NCBI RefSeq assembly: GCF_028475105.1
Contig: NZ_CP116936.1
Coordinates: 2,170,001-2,234,000 of the forward strand
Reading direction: 5' to 3'
Source: Micromonospora sp. LH3U1
Lineage (GTDB): Bacteria > Actinomycetota > Actinomycetes > Mycobacteriales > Micromonosporaceae
DNA: 64,000 nucleotides
Shown: in pieces, positions 48,587 to 57,486 of the stretch
Layout of the letters: the number at the start of each line of letters is the position of its first letter
How positions within the stretch are numbered: position 1 is the first letter of the stretch
The notes under the pieces: model-generated
Seen by the model: only the letters and a program-made list of their open reading frames with translations
The model's database searches: none
What the model was told of the DNA's origin: nothing
Position numbers and translations under genes: made by a program

Positions 48587-49867
48587 GTGTATCTGTCGAC
48601 CGTCTCTCGGCCGGTCCCCGACCCGCCCGAATCTGGTCCACGCCGCCGACGGTTCGCTCTGGTCAGCGGCAACGTCGTCGCGCTCGGCACGGTCAGTCTG
48701 ATCACCGACGTCTCCGCCGAGATGGTGGCCGCGGTCCTGCCGCTCTATCTGGTGCTGGGCCTGCAACTCAGCCCGGTGGCGTTCGGTGTGCTCGACGGCG
48801 TCCACACCGGCGCCACCGCGCTGCTGCGGGTCGTCGGTGGGTTCGCCGCCGACCGGTTCCGGCGGCGCAAGCTGATCGCCGGCATCGGCTACACACTCTC
48901 GGCGGCCGCGAAGCTCGGTCTGCTGCTCGCCGGCCGGTCGATACCGGCGATCGGCGCCGTCATCGCCGTCGACCGGCTCGGCAAGGGCGTGCGCAGCGCG
49001 CCCCGCGACGCGCTGATCACGCTCTCCACACCACCCGAGGCGCTGGGTCGCGCGTTCGGGGTGCACCGGGCGATGGACAGCGTCGGCGCGTTCCTCGGGC
49101 CGCTGGCCGCGTTCGCGGTCCTGCTGGTCGTCGGGCAGTCGTACGACGCGGTCTTCGTCACCAGCTTCTGCATCGCCGCCCTGGCCGTCGTCGTGCTCGT
49201 GCTCTTCGTCCGCGAGCACGCGCCCGGCGAGCCGACGGACCGCCCGGACGACGCGAAGGTCTCCGTCCGCGAGGCGTTCGGCCTGCTGCGCAGCGGGCCG
49301 GCCCGTCGGCTGGTGCTGGCGGCGGCGCTGCTCGGTCTGTCCACCATCGGTGACGGCTTCGTCTACCTGCTCCTGCAACGCCGTGAGGATCTCGGCCTGC
49401 GCTGGTTTCCGCTGCTCGCGGTGGGGACCAGCCTGGCCTACCTGGTGCTCGCCGCGCCGCTCGGCGTTCTCGCCGACCGGATCGGCCGGCTTCCCGTGGT
49501 GCTCGGCGGCTACACCGCCCTCGGAGCGACGTACCTGCTGCTGGCCGGCCCGGTCGACGGTTGGCCGCTGATCGCGCTGACGCTGGCGCTGTACGGCTCG
49601 TTCTACGCGGCCACCGACGGCGTGCTCATCGCGCTCGCCGGCCCGGTGCTGCCAGTGCGGCTGCGGACCACTGGAATCGCGCTGGTCCAGACCGGGCAGG
49701 CCCTGGCGTACCTCGTCTCCTCCGTTCTGTTCGGTCTCGCCTGGCAGGCGTGGGGGCCGGAGAACGCGATCCGTGCGGCGGCCGGTGCCGTCGCCTGCGT
49801 CCTGGTCGGCACGCTGCTCCTGTTGGTTTCTCCGTCCCGTCTCAGCACTCGGAAGGTGCCCCGATGA
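48587..49867 (+). CDS. MFS transporter
   Basis: A 426-residue major-facilitator protein with about twelve spans. The loop 2-3 motif GFAADRFRRRKLIAGIGYTL and its C-terminal counterpart LGVLADRIGRLPVVLGGYTA are clear. DRLGKGVRSAPRDALI is the signature of a subgroup often annotated as multidrug or metal-linked MFS. The GTG start at 48587 is chosen because GAGGAG at 48575-48580 is directly adjacent to the in-frame ATG 48581 and correctly spaced for the GTG. Substrate unknown. It overlaps the following secreted propeller gene by 4 nt. Confidence 0.88.
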   Translation: MYLSTVSRPVPDPPESGPRRRRFALVSGNVVALGTVSLITDVSAEMVAAVLPLYLVLGLQLSPVAFGVLDGVHTGATALLRVVGGFAADRFRRRKLIAGIGYTLSAAAKLGLLLAGRSIPAIGAVIAVDRLGKGVRSAPRDALITLSTPPEALGRAFGVHRAMDSVGAFLGPLAAFAVLLVVGQSYDAVFVTSFCIAALAVVVLVLFVREHAPGEPTDRPDDAKVSVREAFGLLRSGPARRLVLAAALLGLSTIGDGFVYLLLQRREDLGLRWFPLLAVGTSLAYLVLAAPLGVLADRIGRLPVVLGGYTALGATYLLLAGPVDGWPLIALTLALYGSFYAATDGVLIALAGPVLPVRLRTTGIALVQTGQALAYLVSSVLFGLAWQAWGPENAIRAAAGAVACVLVGTLLLLVSPSRLSTRKVPR

Positions 49868-50847
49868 CCGCGATGTCGACCCGAGCGAAGCTCGGCGTGG
49901 TGGTCGCCTCGGCCGTGTTGCTGGGCAGTGTGGCGGCCGGCTACGTGGCCACGGCCGCGGAGCCTGCCCGCACACCGGCGTCCAGTACCGGCGACCAGGC
50001 GGTCACCCTGGCACCCGGCCCGCGCCTGCTGGCGATAACGGACCGGCACGTCTCCACCGTCGCGACGGCCGACCCCGCCGGACCACGTACGGTTTCCGGC
50101 CTGGAATGCCTCCGGGTGTACGCCGCGGCCGGCACCGGTGTCTGCCTGAAACCGGAGACGGCGTGGTCGTACCAGGTCGTCGTGCTCGACGCCGCGCTGC
50201 GCCAGACGCGGGCGGTCAGCGTGCCGGGTCTGCCGAACCGGGCCCGGGTCTCCGCCTCCGGCCGGATGGTCTCCTGGACGACGTTCGTCGGTGGCGACTC
50301 CTACACCTCCAGCGGCTTCTCCACCCGCACGGGGATCCTCGACGTCACCACCGGTGCCACGGTGGCCTCACTCGAAGGGTTCGCGATCACGCGAGACGGC
50401 CGGAGCTACCGCAACCCGGACGTCAACTACTGGGGCGTCACCGTCACCGCCGACGACAACCGCTTCTACGCGACCATGTCGACCGGGGGCAGGAGGTACC
50501 TCGTCCGGGGCGACGTCGCCGCCCGTACGGTCGAGACGCTGAAGGAGAACGTCGAGTGCCCGTCGCTGTCACCGGACGGCACCCGGGTCGCGTTCAAGGA
50601 GGCGATCGACGCCGACCCGGCGAAGGGCTGGCGCCTGTCGGTTCTCGACCTGGCGACCATGCGGGTCACGCCCACGGCGGAGACCCGCAGCGTCGACGAC
50701 CAGGCCGCCTGGCTGGACGGGGGGACGCTGGCCTACACGCTGCGCCAGGACGACGGCCAGCCCGACGTTTGGAGCGTCCCGGCGGACGGCTCCGGTACGC
50801 CGAAGCTGACGATCCCCGGCGCGGAGTCCCCGTCGCCGCTCACCTGA
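49864..50847 (+). CDS. Secreted TolB-like beta-propeller protein
   Basis: A 327-residue exported protein. Signal peptide or anchor at about 1-33 (VVVASAVLLGSVAAGYVATA). The rest has WD40/TolB-like strand repeats: RVSASGRMVSWTTFVGGDSY, VTADDNRFYATMSTGGRRYL, CPSLSPDGTRVAFKEAID, and QAAWLDGGTLAYTLRQDDGQ with PDVWSVPADGSG at the end. The ATGA overlap with the MFS gene implies coupled expression, so it may be an accessory to that transporter. No catalytic motif is seen. Confidence 0.8.
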   Translation: MTAMSTRAKLGVVVASAVLLGSVAAGYVATAAEPARTPASSTGDQAVTLAPGPRLLAITDRHVSTVATADPAGPRTVSGLECLRVYAAAGTGVCLKPETAWSYQVVVLDAALRQTRAVSVPGLPNRARVSASGRMVSWTTFVGGDSYTSSGFSTRTGILDVTTGATVASLEGFAITRDGRSYRNPDVNYWGVTVTADDNRFYATMSTGGRRYLVRGDVAARTVETLKENVECPSLSPDGTRVAFKEAIDADPAKGWRLSVLDLATMRVTPTAETRSVDDQAAWLDGGTLAYTLRQDDGQPDVWSVPADGSGTPKLTIPGAESPSPLT

Positions 50848-50965
50848 GGGCCAGACCCACTCGGGGGTCAGGACACCTGACTGCCTTGGTGCGGACAACA
50901 TCCCGTCATGTCGGCTTCCGCGCCAGACCCATCGCCGTTCATCGACGTTCCCGAGGGTATGGCGC

Positions 50966-52492
50966 ATGACAAGGCTCAGCCGTCGCATTTTCGTCCTCAG
51001 TGGACTGGTTGCCGCCGGCGCCGCGGTGACACCCCGCCAGGGTGCCCGCGCCGCGGTGCCGTACCCCTTCAAGCTCGGTGTGGCGTCCGGTGATCCGGCA
51101 CCCGACAGTGTGGTCCTCTGGACCCGGCTGGCACCGTCACCGCTCAACGCCGACGGGCAGGGCGGCATGGCCAACGCCGACGTGACCGTCGAGTGGCAGG
51201 TGTCGACCACCGACCGGTTCACCTCGCTGGCCGCCTCCGGCTCGGTGGTCGCCCGTTACGCCGACGCGCACTCCGTACACGCGATCGCGGGCGGGCTCGC
51301 CGCCGACTCCGACTACTACTACCGGTTCCGGGCACAGGGTCAGATCTCCCCGGTCGGGCGTACCCGGACCGCCCCGGCGCCCGGCACCTTCGGCCGTGAC
51401 CTGGTGATGGCTTTCGCCTCCTGCGCCCACTACGAGGCCGGCTACTACACCGCGTACCGGCGGATGGCCGAGGAGAACCCCGGACTGATCCTGCATCTCG
51501 GCGACTACATCTACGAGGGTGGCGTCAACACCTCCGCGGTGCGGCAGCACGTCGGCGCCGAGATCGTGTCCCTGGCCGACTACCGCCGCCGATACGCGCT
51601 CTACAAGTCCGACCCGGACCTGCAGGCGGCACACGCGGCGGCACCCTGGCTGGTGGTGCCCGACGACCACGAGGTGGAGAACAACTACGCCAACATGGTC
51701 CGCAACGACAGCAGCCCGACGCTGACGGCAGCACAGTGGACCGCCCGACGGACCGCCGCGTTCCGGGCCTACTACGAGAACATGCCACTGCGCCCGACCT
51801 CCGCCGCGAACGGCAACAGCATCCCGCTGTTCCGGCGCGTGCGGTGGGGACAGCTCGCCACCTTCCACATGCTCGACACCCGGCAGTTCCGCGACGACCA
51901 GGCCTGCGGTGACGGTTGGAAGGTCTGCGCGGACGCGGACCTGGCCTCCCGGTCCCTGACCGGCGCGACCCAGGAGGCGTGGCTGCTCGACGGGCTGGCC
52001 CAGCGCTACGGCACCTGGGACATCCTCGGGCAGCAGGTCTTCTTCGCCCGCCAGTTCGACGCGGCCGGGGCGGCGAGCATGGACGCCTGGGACGGCTACC
52101 GGGCCTCCCGTAGCCGGATCCAGACCGGCTGGCAGCAGCGCGGGGTGCGCAACCCGCTGGTGCTCACCGGCGACGTGCACAAGGCGTGGGCCAACGACCT
52201 CAAGGCCGACTACGCCAACCCGTCCTCCGCCACGATCGGTACCGAGCTGGTCTGCACCTCGATCAGCTCGACCGGCAACGGCAGCGGCAGCACGACCATC
52301 CCGAACGCGGCCACCAACCCGCACCTGAAGTTCCACTCGGACCGGCGCGGCTACGTGCGTACCACGATCAGCCGCAGCCAGGTCCGAGCGGACTTCCGCG
52401 CGGTGAACACGGTGACCGAGCACGGCGCGGCGGCGTCCACGGTGCGCTCGTTCGTCATCCTCGACGGCCAGCCCGGCCTGCAGGCCGGGTAA
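50966..52492 (+). CDS. phoD: Tat-exported PhoD-family alkaline phosphatase
   Basis: A 508-residue phosphatase of the PhoD family, which uses Fe and Ca. The N-terminus LSRRIFVLSG is a twin-arginine signal, cleaved near ARA-A. A PhoD N-terminal domain (about 32-135) starts FKLGVASGDPAPDSVVLWTR. The metallophosphatase domain has AFASCAHYEAGYY, LILHLGDYIYEGG, VVPDDHEVENNYA and LVLTGDVHKAWANDLK. GAGGG lies upstream of the ATG. It releases phosphate from organic monoesters and diesters outside the cell and is expected to be Pho-regulated, but no clear Pho box was identified. Confidence 0.93.
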   Translation: MTRLSRRIFVLSGLVAAGAAVTPRQGARAAVPYPFKLGVASGDPAPDSVVLWTRLAPSPLNADGQGGMANADVTVEWQVSTTDRFTSLAASGSVVARYADAHSVHAIAGGLAADSDYYYRFRAQGQISPVGRTRTAPAPGTFGRDLVMAFASCAHYEAGYYTAYRRMAEENPGLILHLGDYIYEGGVNTSAVRQHVGAEIVSLADYRRRYALYKSDPDLQAAHAAAPWLVVPDDHEVENNYANMVRNDSSPTLTAAQWTARRTAAFRAYYENMPLRPTSAANGNSIPLFRRVRWGQLATFHMLDTRQFRDDQACGDGWKVCADADLASRSLTGATQEAWLLDGLAQRYGTWDILGQQVFFARQFDAAGAASMDAWDGYRASRSRIQTGWQQRGVRNPLVLTGDVHKAWANDLKADYANPSSATIGTELVCTSISSTGNGSGSTTIPNAATNPHLKFHSDRRGYVRTTISRSQVRADFRAVNTVTEHGAAASTVRSFVILDGQPGLQAG

Positions 52493-52506
52493 GGGAGAGA
52501 GCCACC

Positions 52507-53823
52507 ATGACCGCAATGACCGCACTGCTCACCGCGTCCCTGCTGGTCCCGAACGTGGTGCCAGCCCCGACCGCCATGACCGCTGAGGCGGTCACCTGGA
52601 CCACCGCGAACAGCGTCGCCACCGGCGACCAGGACCTGCCCTCCATCGCCATGAACCGCAACGGTCACGTCGCGGTGGTGTGGGAGGACGACCGGGACAG
52701 CACCGCCCCCGAGGACGACACCCACAGCGAGATCTACCTGCGGCTGTTCCGCGACGGCACACCCGCGTACGAGCTGAAGCTCTCCGGTGGGGGAACCAGC
52801 GGGGCCGCCTGGCGACACATCAGCCCCGACGTGGCGCTCGACGACCGGGGCAACGCGGTGGTGGTCTGGGCCGCCGACGGCGACGGCAACGGCGTCTACA
52901 ACATCCAGTACCGGGTGGTCTCGCCGAGTGGCGCGGTACTCGGCTCGGGGCAGGCCAACGCCAGCGACGCCGGGCAGCAGATCTGGCCGAAGGTCGCTGT
53001 CGACCCGGATGGCGCGCCGACCAACGCCGCCGCCGTCGGTTTCACCGTGGTCTGGGAGGACGTGCAGGGGACGGCTCCCGCCACCGTCAAGGCCGCCGGC
53101 TTCACCGCAGCCACCACGAAGGCGTACGAGGTGACGGCCTCGCAGACGACGGGAACGCACCACCGTCCCGACGTGGCGGTGTCCGCCGACGGCGAGGCGC
53201 TGGTGGTCTGGGACGAGGACGCCGACGCGAACGCCTCGTACAACATCGGTCTGACCCGGCTGGCCCGGTCCAACGGTGCCGTGGTCCTGTCCCGGCGGAC
53301 CGCCAACGCGCAGAGCGGCGGGCAGCAGCGGCGTGCCTCGGTCGCGGCGAACTTCGCCGGTGACTTCACCGTCGGGTGGGAATCGGACCACACCGGCACC
53401 CGGGGTGTCTGGACCCGATCGTTCACCGCGGCCGGCGCGGCGCGGCACGGCGAGGTCGAGGTCTCCACCGGGACCGGTGCCGTCACGCCGGGTGTCGGCA
53501 TCGACGACCAGAACAACGTCGTGGTGGGCTGGACGGTGTCGGGCGCCAACCCGGACGTGTGGGCGCGTGGCCTCAACCCGGACGGTACGTTCGCCGGACG
53601 GCTGGCCGCCCAGGCGCTGAGCCAGACCACGACGGGTCGCCAGGAGCACATCGCCGTCGCCGCGTCTCCCTGGGGAGAGGTGAGCGTCTGCTATACCGAC
53701 GACAACGACGGAAACGCCTTCGACCAGGTTCTTCTCGGCCTGGGGGCGACGAACTCCACCTGGCTCATGTCCGCCGACGAGCTGCGCCGGCTGAAGGCGC
53801 GGGCTGGTACCACGGCGAACTGA
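52507..53823 (+). CDS. Secreted seven-repeat propeller-like protein
   Basis: A 438-residue exported protein with a signal peptide at about 1-27. Seven repeats, each of about 50 residues, share a strand of the form G-x-V-x-V-x-W-x-x-D: GHVAVVWEDDRD, GNAVVVWAADGDGN, GFTVVWEDVQG, GEALVVWDEDADAN, GDFTVGWESDHTG, NNVVVGWTVSGANPD and GEVSVCYTDDNDGN. This pattern suggests a seven-bladed beta-propeller, and the Asp-rich loops could bind calcium. GGGAGAG precedes the ATG. It begins 14 bp after phoD and is probably co-transcribed. Function unknown. Confidence 0.78.
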   Translation: MTAMTALLTASLLVPNVVPAPTAMTAEAVTWTTANSVATGDQDLPSIAMNRNGHVAVVWEDDRDSTAPEDDTHSEIYLRLFRDGTPAYELKLSGGGTSGAAWRHISPDVALDDRGNAVVVWAADGDGNGVYNIQYRVVSPSGAVLGSGQANASDAGQQIWPKVAVDPDGAPTNAAAVGFTVVWEDVQGTAPATVKAAGFTAATTKAYEVTASQTTGTHHRPDVAVSADGEALVVWDEDADANASYNIGLTRLARSNGAVVLSRRTANAQSGGQQRRASVAANFAGDFTVGWESDHTGTRGVWTRSFTAAGAARHGEVEVSTGTGAVTPGVGIDDQNNVVVGWTVSGANPDVWARGLNPDGTFAGRLAAQALSQTTTGRQEHIAVAASPWGEVSVCYTDDNDGNAFDQVLLGLGATNSTWLMSADELRRLKARAGTTAN

Positions 53824-53889
53824 GCCGACCGGCTGCACGGAGCAGGGGCCGCGCGAAATCGGGCATGTAGAAAACCTTCGATGAGTGCG

Positions 53890-53917
53890 TTGACTTCGAC
53901 GGATTGCTACATAACAA
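53890..53917 (+). promoter_or_regulatory. Candidate promoter of the M23 peptidase gene
   Basis: TTGACT (53890-53895), a 16-bp spacer and TAACAA (53912-53917) in an unusually AT-rich stretch before the peptidase gene. Confidence 0.45.
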
Positions 53918-54002
53918 TCAGCATCAATATTTACGCCTGTCGTTGTAGCGCTCGATCAGCTCCGCTTCGGCGGGCACGCCGCGCATCGAAAGTGAGGGCA
54001 CG

Positions 54003-55169
54003 ATGAGACACGGTCGACGATTGGCCGGCGGCGCAGCCGCGGCCCTGTTGATGGTCACGAGCCTGATCGGGGCGGCGCCCAGCGCCGTCGCCGCGGCCGT
54101 CACCCCCGCGCTCACCGCCGCGGTGACCGCCAAGCTGCTCGGCTCCGCCGAGCTGTCCACGGCCGACGCGCGACGGGACACCCGGATCACCGTCAGCCGC
54201 ACCAGCGGTCGGTGGGCGTTCGGCACCGCCGTCGCTCTCGCGCCCCGACAGGAGGACGCCCACCCGACCGGGTCGATCTTCATCGCCCGGTCCGAGCCCG
54301 CCGGGTGGCGGATCGCGTTCGACGGCGAGGCCGCCTTCGGCGAACTGTCCGCCGAGTCGCCGCTGACGACGGCCCAGGAGAGAAGCGTGCTCACCACCAC
54401 GCCGACCCCGATGTACGCGGGCGGCGACTACCGGACCGGGATGGCCCTGCCGTTCGGTGTGGGCCAGACGTGGACGCTCACCAGCGGGCCGCACGGCTGG
54501 GGCGGAAGCGAGTCGCCGTACAGCTCGGTCGACCTGGCCGGTGGTGACCAGGTGGTGCGCGCGGCGCGGGCCGGCGCGGCGTACACGATGTGTCAGGGAT
54601 GGATCCGGGTCATCCACGACCGGGGCTACTCGACCGACTACTACCACCTGTGGAACAGCATCTCCGTCAACGGCGCCAGCGTCGGCCAGGGTGCCGTCCT
54701 GGGCAACACCGGCACCGACGTCACCTGCGGTGGAGCCGCCTACGGCCGGCACGTCCACTTCGGGCTGCGGCAGAACAGCGCGTACGTGCCGATCGCCGGC
54801 CACGACATCGGCAAGTGGGTGCTGGCCAACGGCGCCGCCGCCTACCAGGGCGGGGCGCGGCACGGGTCGGCGTGGGCCGGTGCGGGGGCGGGTCTCTACA
54901 ACTACGGCGCGCTCGGCTTCAACCAGGGAGTGGTCGACGCGAACGGCGGTGGGGCACTGACCCGACGCGCCGGGCCGGGGACCGGCTACGGGGCACTGGG
55001 CTCGCTGGCCGACGGCGCCACCGTCACCATCTCCTGCTCCGCCAACGGCACCTCCCACACCGGGCGGTACGGCACCACGGCGCTCTGGAACCGGTTGAGC
55101 GACGGCAGTTGGGTGTCCGACGCCTACCTGTCGACCGGTGTGAACGGTCCGATCAACGGCTGGTGCTGA
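54003..55169 (+). CDS. Secreted M23 (LasA/beta-lytic-like) peptidase with C-terminal SH3-like domain
   Basis: A 388-residue exported metallopeptidase. Signal peptide about 1-31. The peptidase domain is about 140-290. The first zinc pair is His and Asp 13 residues apart in GPHGWGGSESPYSSVDLAGG, the spacing of LasA and beta-lytic enzymes rather than the H-x3-D of LytM. The other metal motif is HVHFGLR, preceded by STDYYHLWNSISV. The C-terminus (about 320-388) is SH3-like with LTRRAGPGTGYGALGSLADG and SDAYLSTG. GTGAGGG precedes the ATG. It should cut peptide cross-links in cell walls. The next gene shares the C-terminal domain. Confidence 0.88.
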   Translation: MRHGRRLAGGAAAALLMVTSLIGAAPSAVAAAVTPALTAAVTAKLLGSAELSTADARRDTRITVSRTSGRWAFGTAVALAPRQEDAHPTGSIFIARSEPAGWRIAFDGEAAFGELSAESPLTTAQERSVLTTTPTPMYAGGDYRTGMALPFGVGQTWTLTSGPHGWGGSESPYSSVDLAGGDQVVRAARAGAAYTMCQGWIRVIHDRGYSTDYYHLWNSISVNGASVGQGAVLGNTGTDVTCGGAAYGRHVHFGLRQNSAYVPIAGHDIGKWVLANGAAAYQGGARHGSAWAGAGAGLYNYGALGFNQGVVDANGGGALTRRAGPGTGYGALGSLADGATVTISCSANGTSHTGRYGTTALWNRLSDGSWVSDAYLSTGVNGPINGWC

Positions 55170-55233
55170 CGAGTTCGACCGCAGAGGTTGGCGGCTCACC
55201 GGCCGCCAACCTCAGTCACCGCAAGGAGTGCTC

Positions 55234-56610
55234 ATGTCCGTTCGCACCTCCCACCGAGGCCGGCTCCTGCTCGCCCTGACCACCGCCCTGACCGGAGTCG
55301 TCGCGGTCGCGTCACCAGCCGTCGCCGACCCCGGTGGGACGCCAGTGCCGGCCGCCCCGCTGGCCGCCGCGTTCGACACCGCCGCCGCGCGGTACGACGT
55401 CCCGCGCGACCTGCTGGTGGCACTGGGATACGCCGAGTCGCGCCTGGACATGCACGCCAGTGCGCCGAGCGCGGCGGGCGGCTACGGGCTCATGCACCTG
55501 GCGAACAACCCCGGCGTGCGCACCCTGGACGAGGCGGCCGCGCTCACCCGGCTCAGTCCGGGCGCGCTGCGGACCGCACCCGCGGCGAACGTTCTCGGGG
55601 CGGCCGCCGTGCTGCGCTCGTACGCCGATCAGGCCGGCCTCAGCGCCACGGCCCGGGACGACGTGAACGGTTGGTACGCGGCGCTCGCCCGCTACGGTGG
55701 CGCCCACGATCCGTCGGTCGCCCGGCTCTACGCGGACACCGTCTACGACCTGCTGCGCGTGGGATTCACCTCGGCGCGCGGAGAAACGGTGGTCGGCCGG
55801 CCGGTCGCGCCACGCAGGGGCGGCCTGGAGCGGGCCGCTGTGCTTGGAGGGGTCGGCACCCTCAGCACCGACTACGGGCCGGCCGCGTGGGCGCCGGCCA
55901 GCACGAGCAATTACACCGTGGCCAGTCGACCGGGCAGCCACCCGGTGAACCGCATCGTCATCCACATGACGCAGGGCGCGTACGCCGGTGCCATCAGTTG
56001 GTTCCAGAACCCGGCCGCCAAGGCGAGCGCGCACTACACCTTCCGATCCTCTGACGGGGCCGTCACCCAGTCGGTACGGGAGAAGGACATCGCCTGGCAC
56101 GCCGGCAACTGGACCTACAACACCGAGTCGATCGGCATCGAGCACGAGGGGTACGTCGACAACGCCGCCTGGTTCACCGACGCCATGTACCGCGCCTCCG
56201 CCGCGCTCACCCGCAGCCTCGCCACCAAGTACGGGATACCCAAGGACCGGGCGCACATCATCGGGCACCGTGAGGTCCCCGGCGCCACCCACACCGACCC
56301 CGGCCCGAACTGGAACTGGACCTACTACCTGCAACTGGTGAACGGAATCACCGGCATCGGCTCCGGCACGGTGAACACCGAGTCGGCCAACCTCAACGTG
56401 CGTTCCGGGCCGGGTGCCAGTTACCCGGTTGTCGGCTCGGTCGCGGACGGCGCCACCGCTGCCATCTACTGTCAGGCCGTCGGGAGCGCGGTCACCGGCC
56501 CGTACGGCACGACCGCCATCTGGAACCGGATCGGCACCAACCGTTACGTCTCCGACGCCTACCTGCTGACCGGCTACGACGGATACATCCCGAACGTGCC
56601 GCGCTGCTGA
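55234..56610 (+). CDS. Secreted N-acetylmuramoyl-L-alanine amidase with SLT-like and SH3-like domains
   Basis: A 458-residue exported wall hydrolase. Signal peptide about 1-31. A lysozyme/SLT-like segment (about 40-175) has VPRDLLVALGYAESRLDMHA and GGYGLMHLANN, with Glu as possible catalyst. The amidase_2/PGRP domain (about 225-375) has RIVIHMTQGAYAGAISWFQN, HYTFRSSDGAVTQSV, IAWHAGNWTYN, IGIEHEGYV and ATHTDPGPNWNW, containing the zinc His residues. An SH3-like C-terminus (LNVRSGPGASYPVVGSVADG) matches the preceding gene. AAGGAG precedes ATG 55234. The pair may lyse competitors or remodel the own wall. Confidence 0.9.
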   Translation: MSVRTSHRGRLLLALTTALTGVVAVASPAVADPGGTPVPAAPLAAAFDTAAARYDVPRDLLVALGYAESRLDMHASAPSAAGGYGLMHLANNPGVRTLDEAAALTRLSPGALRTAPAANVLGAAAVLRSYADQAGLSATARDDVNGWYAALARYGGAHDPSVARLYADTVYDLLRVGFTSARGETVVGRPVAPRRGGLERAAVLGGVGTLSTDYGPAAWAPASTSNYTVASRPGSHPVNRIVIHMTQGAYAGAISWFQNPAAKASAHYTFRSSDGAVTQSVREKDIAWHAGNWTYNTESIGIEHEGYVDNAAWFTDAMYRASAALTRSLATKYGIPKDRAHIIGHREVPGATHTDPGPNWNWTYYLQLVNGITGIGSGTVNTESANLNVRSGPGASYPVVGSVADGATAAIYCQAVGSAVTGPYGTTAIWNRIGTNRYVSDAYLLTGYDGYIPNVPRC

Positions 56611-56653
56611 CTCGCGGACCCGTCGGGCAGCCACCCACCTGGCTGTGTACAGC

Positions 56654-56689
56654 GAAGCGTCCCGGACCCTGGCAGGTCCGGGACGCTTC
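56654..56689. terminator. Bidirectional terminator
   Basis: GAAGCGTCCCGGACC (56654-56668) and its exact complement (56675-56689) with a 6-nt loop, between the convergent amidase and mini-GntR genes. Confidence 0.8.
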
Positions 56690-56693
56690 AGCG

Positions 56694-56915
56694 TCAGCCG
56701 TTTTCCTTCACGTACACACCGGAACCGGGCAGTGACTCCGTGAGCCCTTGCATCTTCAAGATCAGGAAGACACGGTCAGCGACGAAGCTTGAGACTTCGT
56801 ACTGCTCGCACAGCTCCGCCCGGCTCGGCAGGCGCGAGCCCGGCGGAAATTCTCCGGACTTGATCCTGTTGGTCAAGTCCTCGGCAACGCGCTGGTAGGC
56901 GTACTGCGGCGGCAC
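56694..56915 (-). CDS. Minimal GntR-type winged-helix protein
   Basis: A 73-residue protein that is only a GntR winged helix: YAYQRVAEDLTNRIKSGEFP, then PGSRLPSRAELCEQYEVSSF, VADRVFLILKMQGL and the wing SLPGSGVYVKENG. No effector domain is present. The GTG at 56915 is preferred since AGGGGA lies 7 nt upstream, whereas upstream starts lack a ribosome binding site. In the usual GntR motif the helix ends with S-x-x-T-V-R; here it reads SSFVADRV. It is divergent from two tandem small Cys-containing proteins and may control them. Confidence 0.78.
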   Translation of the reverse strand: MPPQYAYQRVAEDLTNRIKSGEFPPGSRLPSRAELCEQYEVSSFVADRVFLILKMQGLTESLPGSGVYVKENG

Positions 56916-56922
56916 TGGTGTT

Positions 56923-57022
56923 CCCCTATCGGTCGGCGCCTTCCACTCAATCACCCATGGGGAGTGCTTGACTACCGATGGATAGCCATGGCAGGTTTCC
57001 GGTAGCGCCCCTATCGGTCGGC
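56923..57022. repeat. 15-bp direct repeat in mini-GntR/Cys-protein intergenic region
   Basis: CCCCTATCGGTCGGC occurs exactly at 56923-56937 and 57008-57022. The first copy includes the minus-strand ribosome binding site of the mini-GntR gene. A regulator site or a recent duplication are both possible. Confidence 0.55.
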
Positions 57023-57102
57023 AACTGACGGGGTGCACGGATAGCGGTCCGGCCACTTGATCAGGGATCGGTGGCCGGACCTGCCCCTCTGGAGGTGGAG
57101 CC

Positions 57103-57285
57103 GTGGCTATGGACGACGGGCCCTTGACGCCAGCGCTGGTCGTCTGGACTGCTCAGCGGGTGATCATTCAGCATCGTGAGCCGCCGAGCGAGCACCGGAC
57201 CAAGGGCCGCTGCACGCAGTGCCAACCCGGCGGGTGCGGGATGCTTACGTGGGCGCGGGACACGCTCAAGGCGCACCGCAGGTGA
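57103..57285 (+). CDS. Small His/Cys3 protein, first tandem copy
   Basis: A 60-residue protein with a probable metal site: His24, Cys37-x2-Cys40-x4-Cys45. The flanking sequence is V-W-T-A-Q-R-V-I-I-Q-H-R before the Cys cluster and WARDTLKAHR after it. The same pattern recurs in the next gene, so the two are paralogues. GGAGGTGG lies 7 nt before the GTG start. I do not recognise a named family. The compact site and basic tail are compatible with a nucleic-acid or protein-binding zinc module. Confidence 0.65.
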   Translation: MAMDDGPLTPALVVWTAQRVIIQHREPPSEHRTKGRCTQCQPGGCGMLTWARDTLKAHRR

Positions 57286-57464
57286 TCGAGCGGGAGTTGC
57301 CCCGGTCGGTGTGGGTGCCGACGCTCGCCCGACAGACCATCAGGGAGCACCGCGTGCAGCCGTCGTGCCGGCGCTGCCGGCCAGACGGGTGTCCGGAGCT
57401 GCGGTGGGCGCGCGACCGGTTGAAGAAGTACCGGCTGGCCGGGAACCGGACACAGCGATCTTAG
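57282..57464 (+). CDS. Small His/Cys3 protein, second tandem copy
   Basis: A 60-residue paralogue of the preceding protein: His23, Cys29-x2-Cys32-x4-Cys37, then WARDRLKKYR. The spacing between Cys1 and Cys3 is identical in both copies. The GTG start overlaps the first gene as GTGA, so both are translated together and may form a heterodimer. No homologue with known role can be named from memory. The tail is rich in Arg and Lys. Confidence 0.65.
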   Translation: MIERELPRSVWVPTLARQTIREHRVQPSCRRCRPDGCPELRWARDRLKKYRLAGNRTQRS

Positions 57465-57486
57465 AAGCCCTCATATGTGCAGCCGC

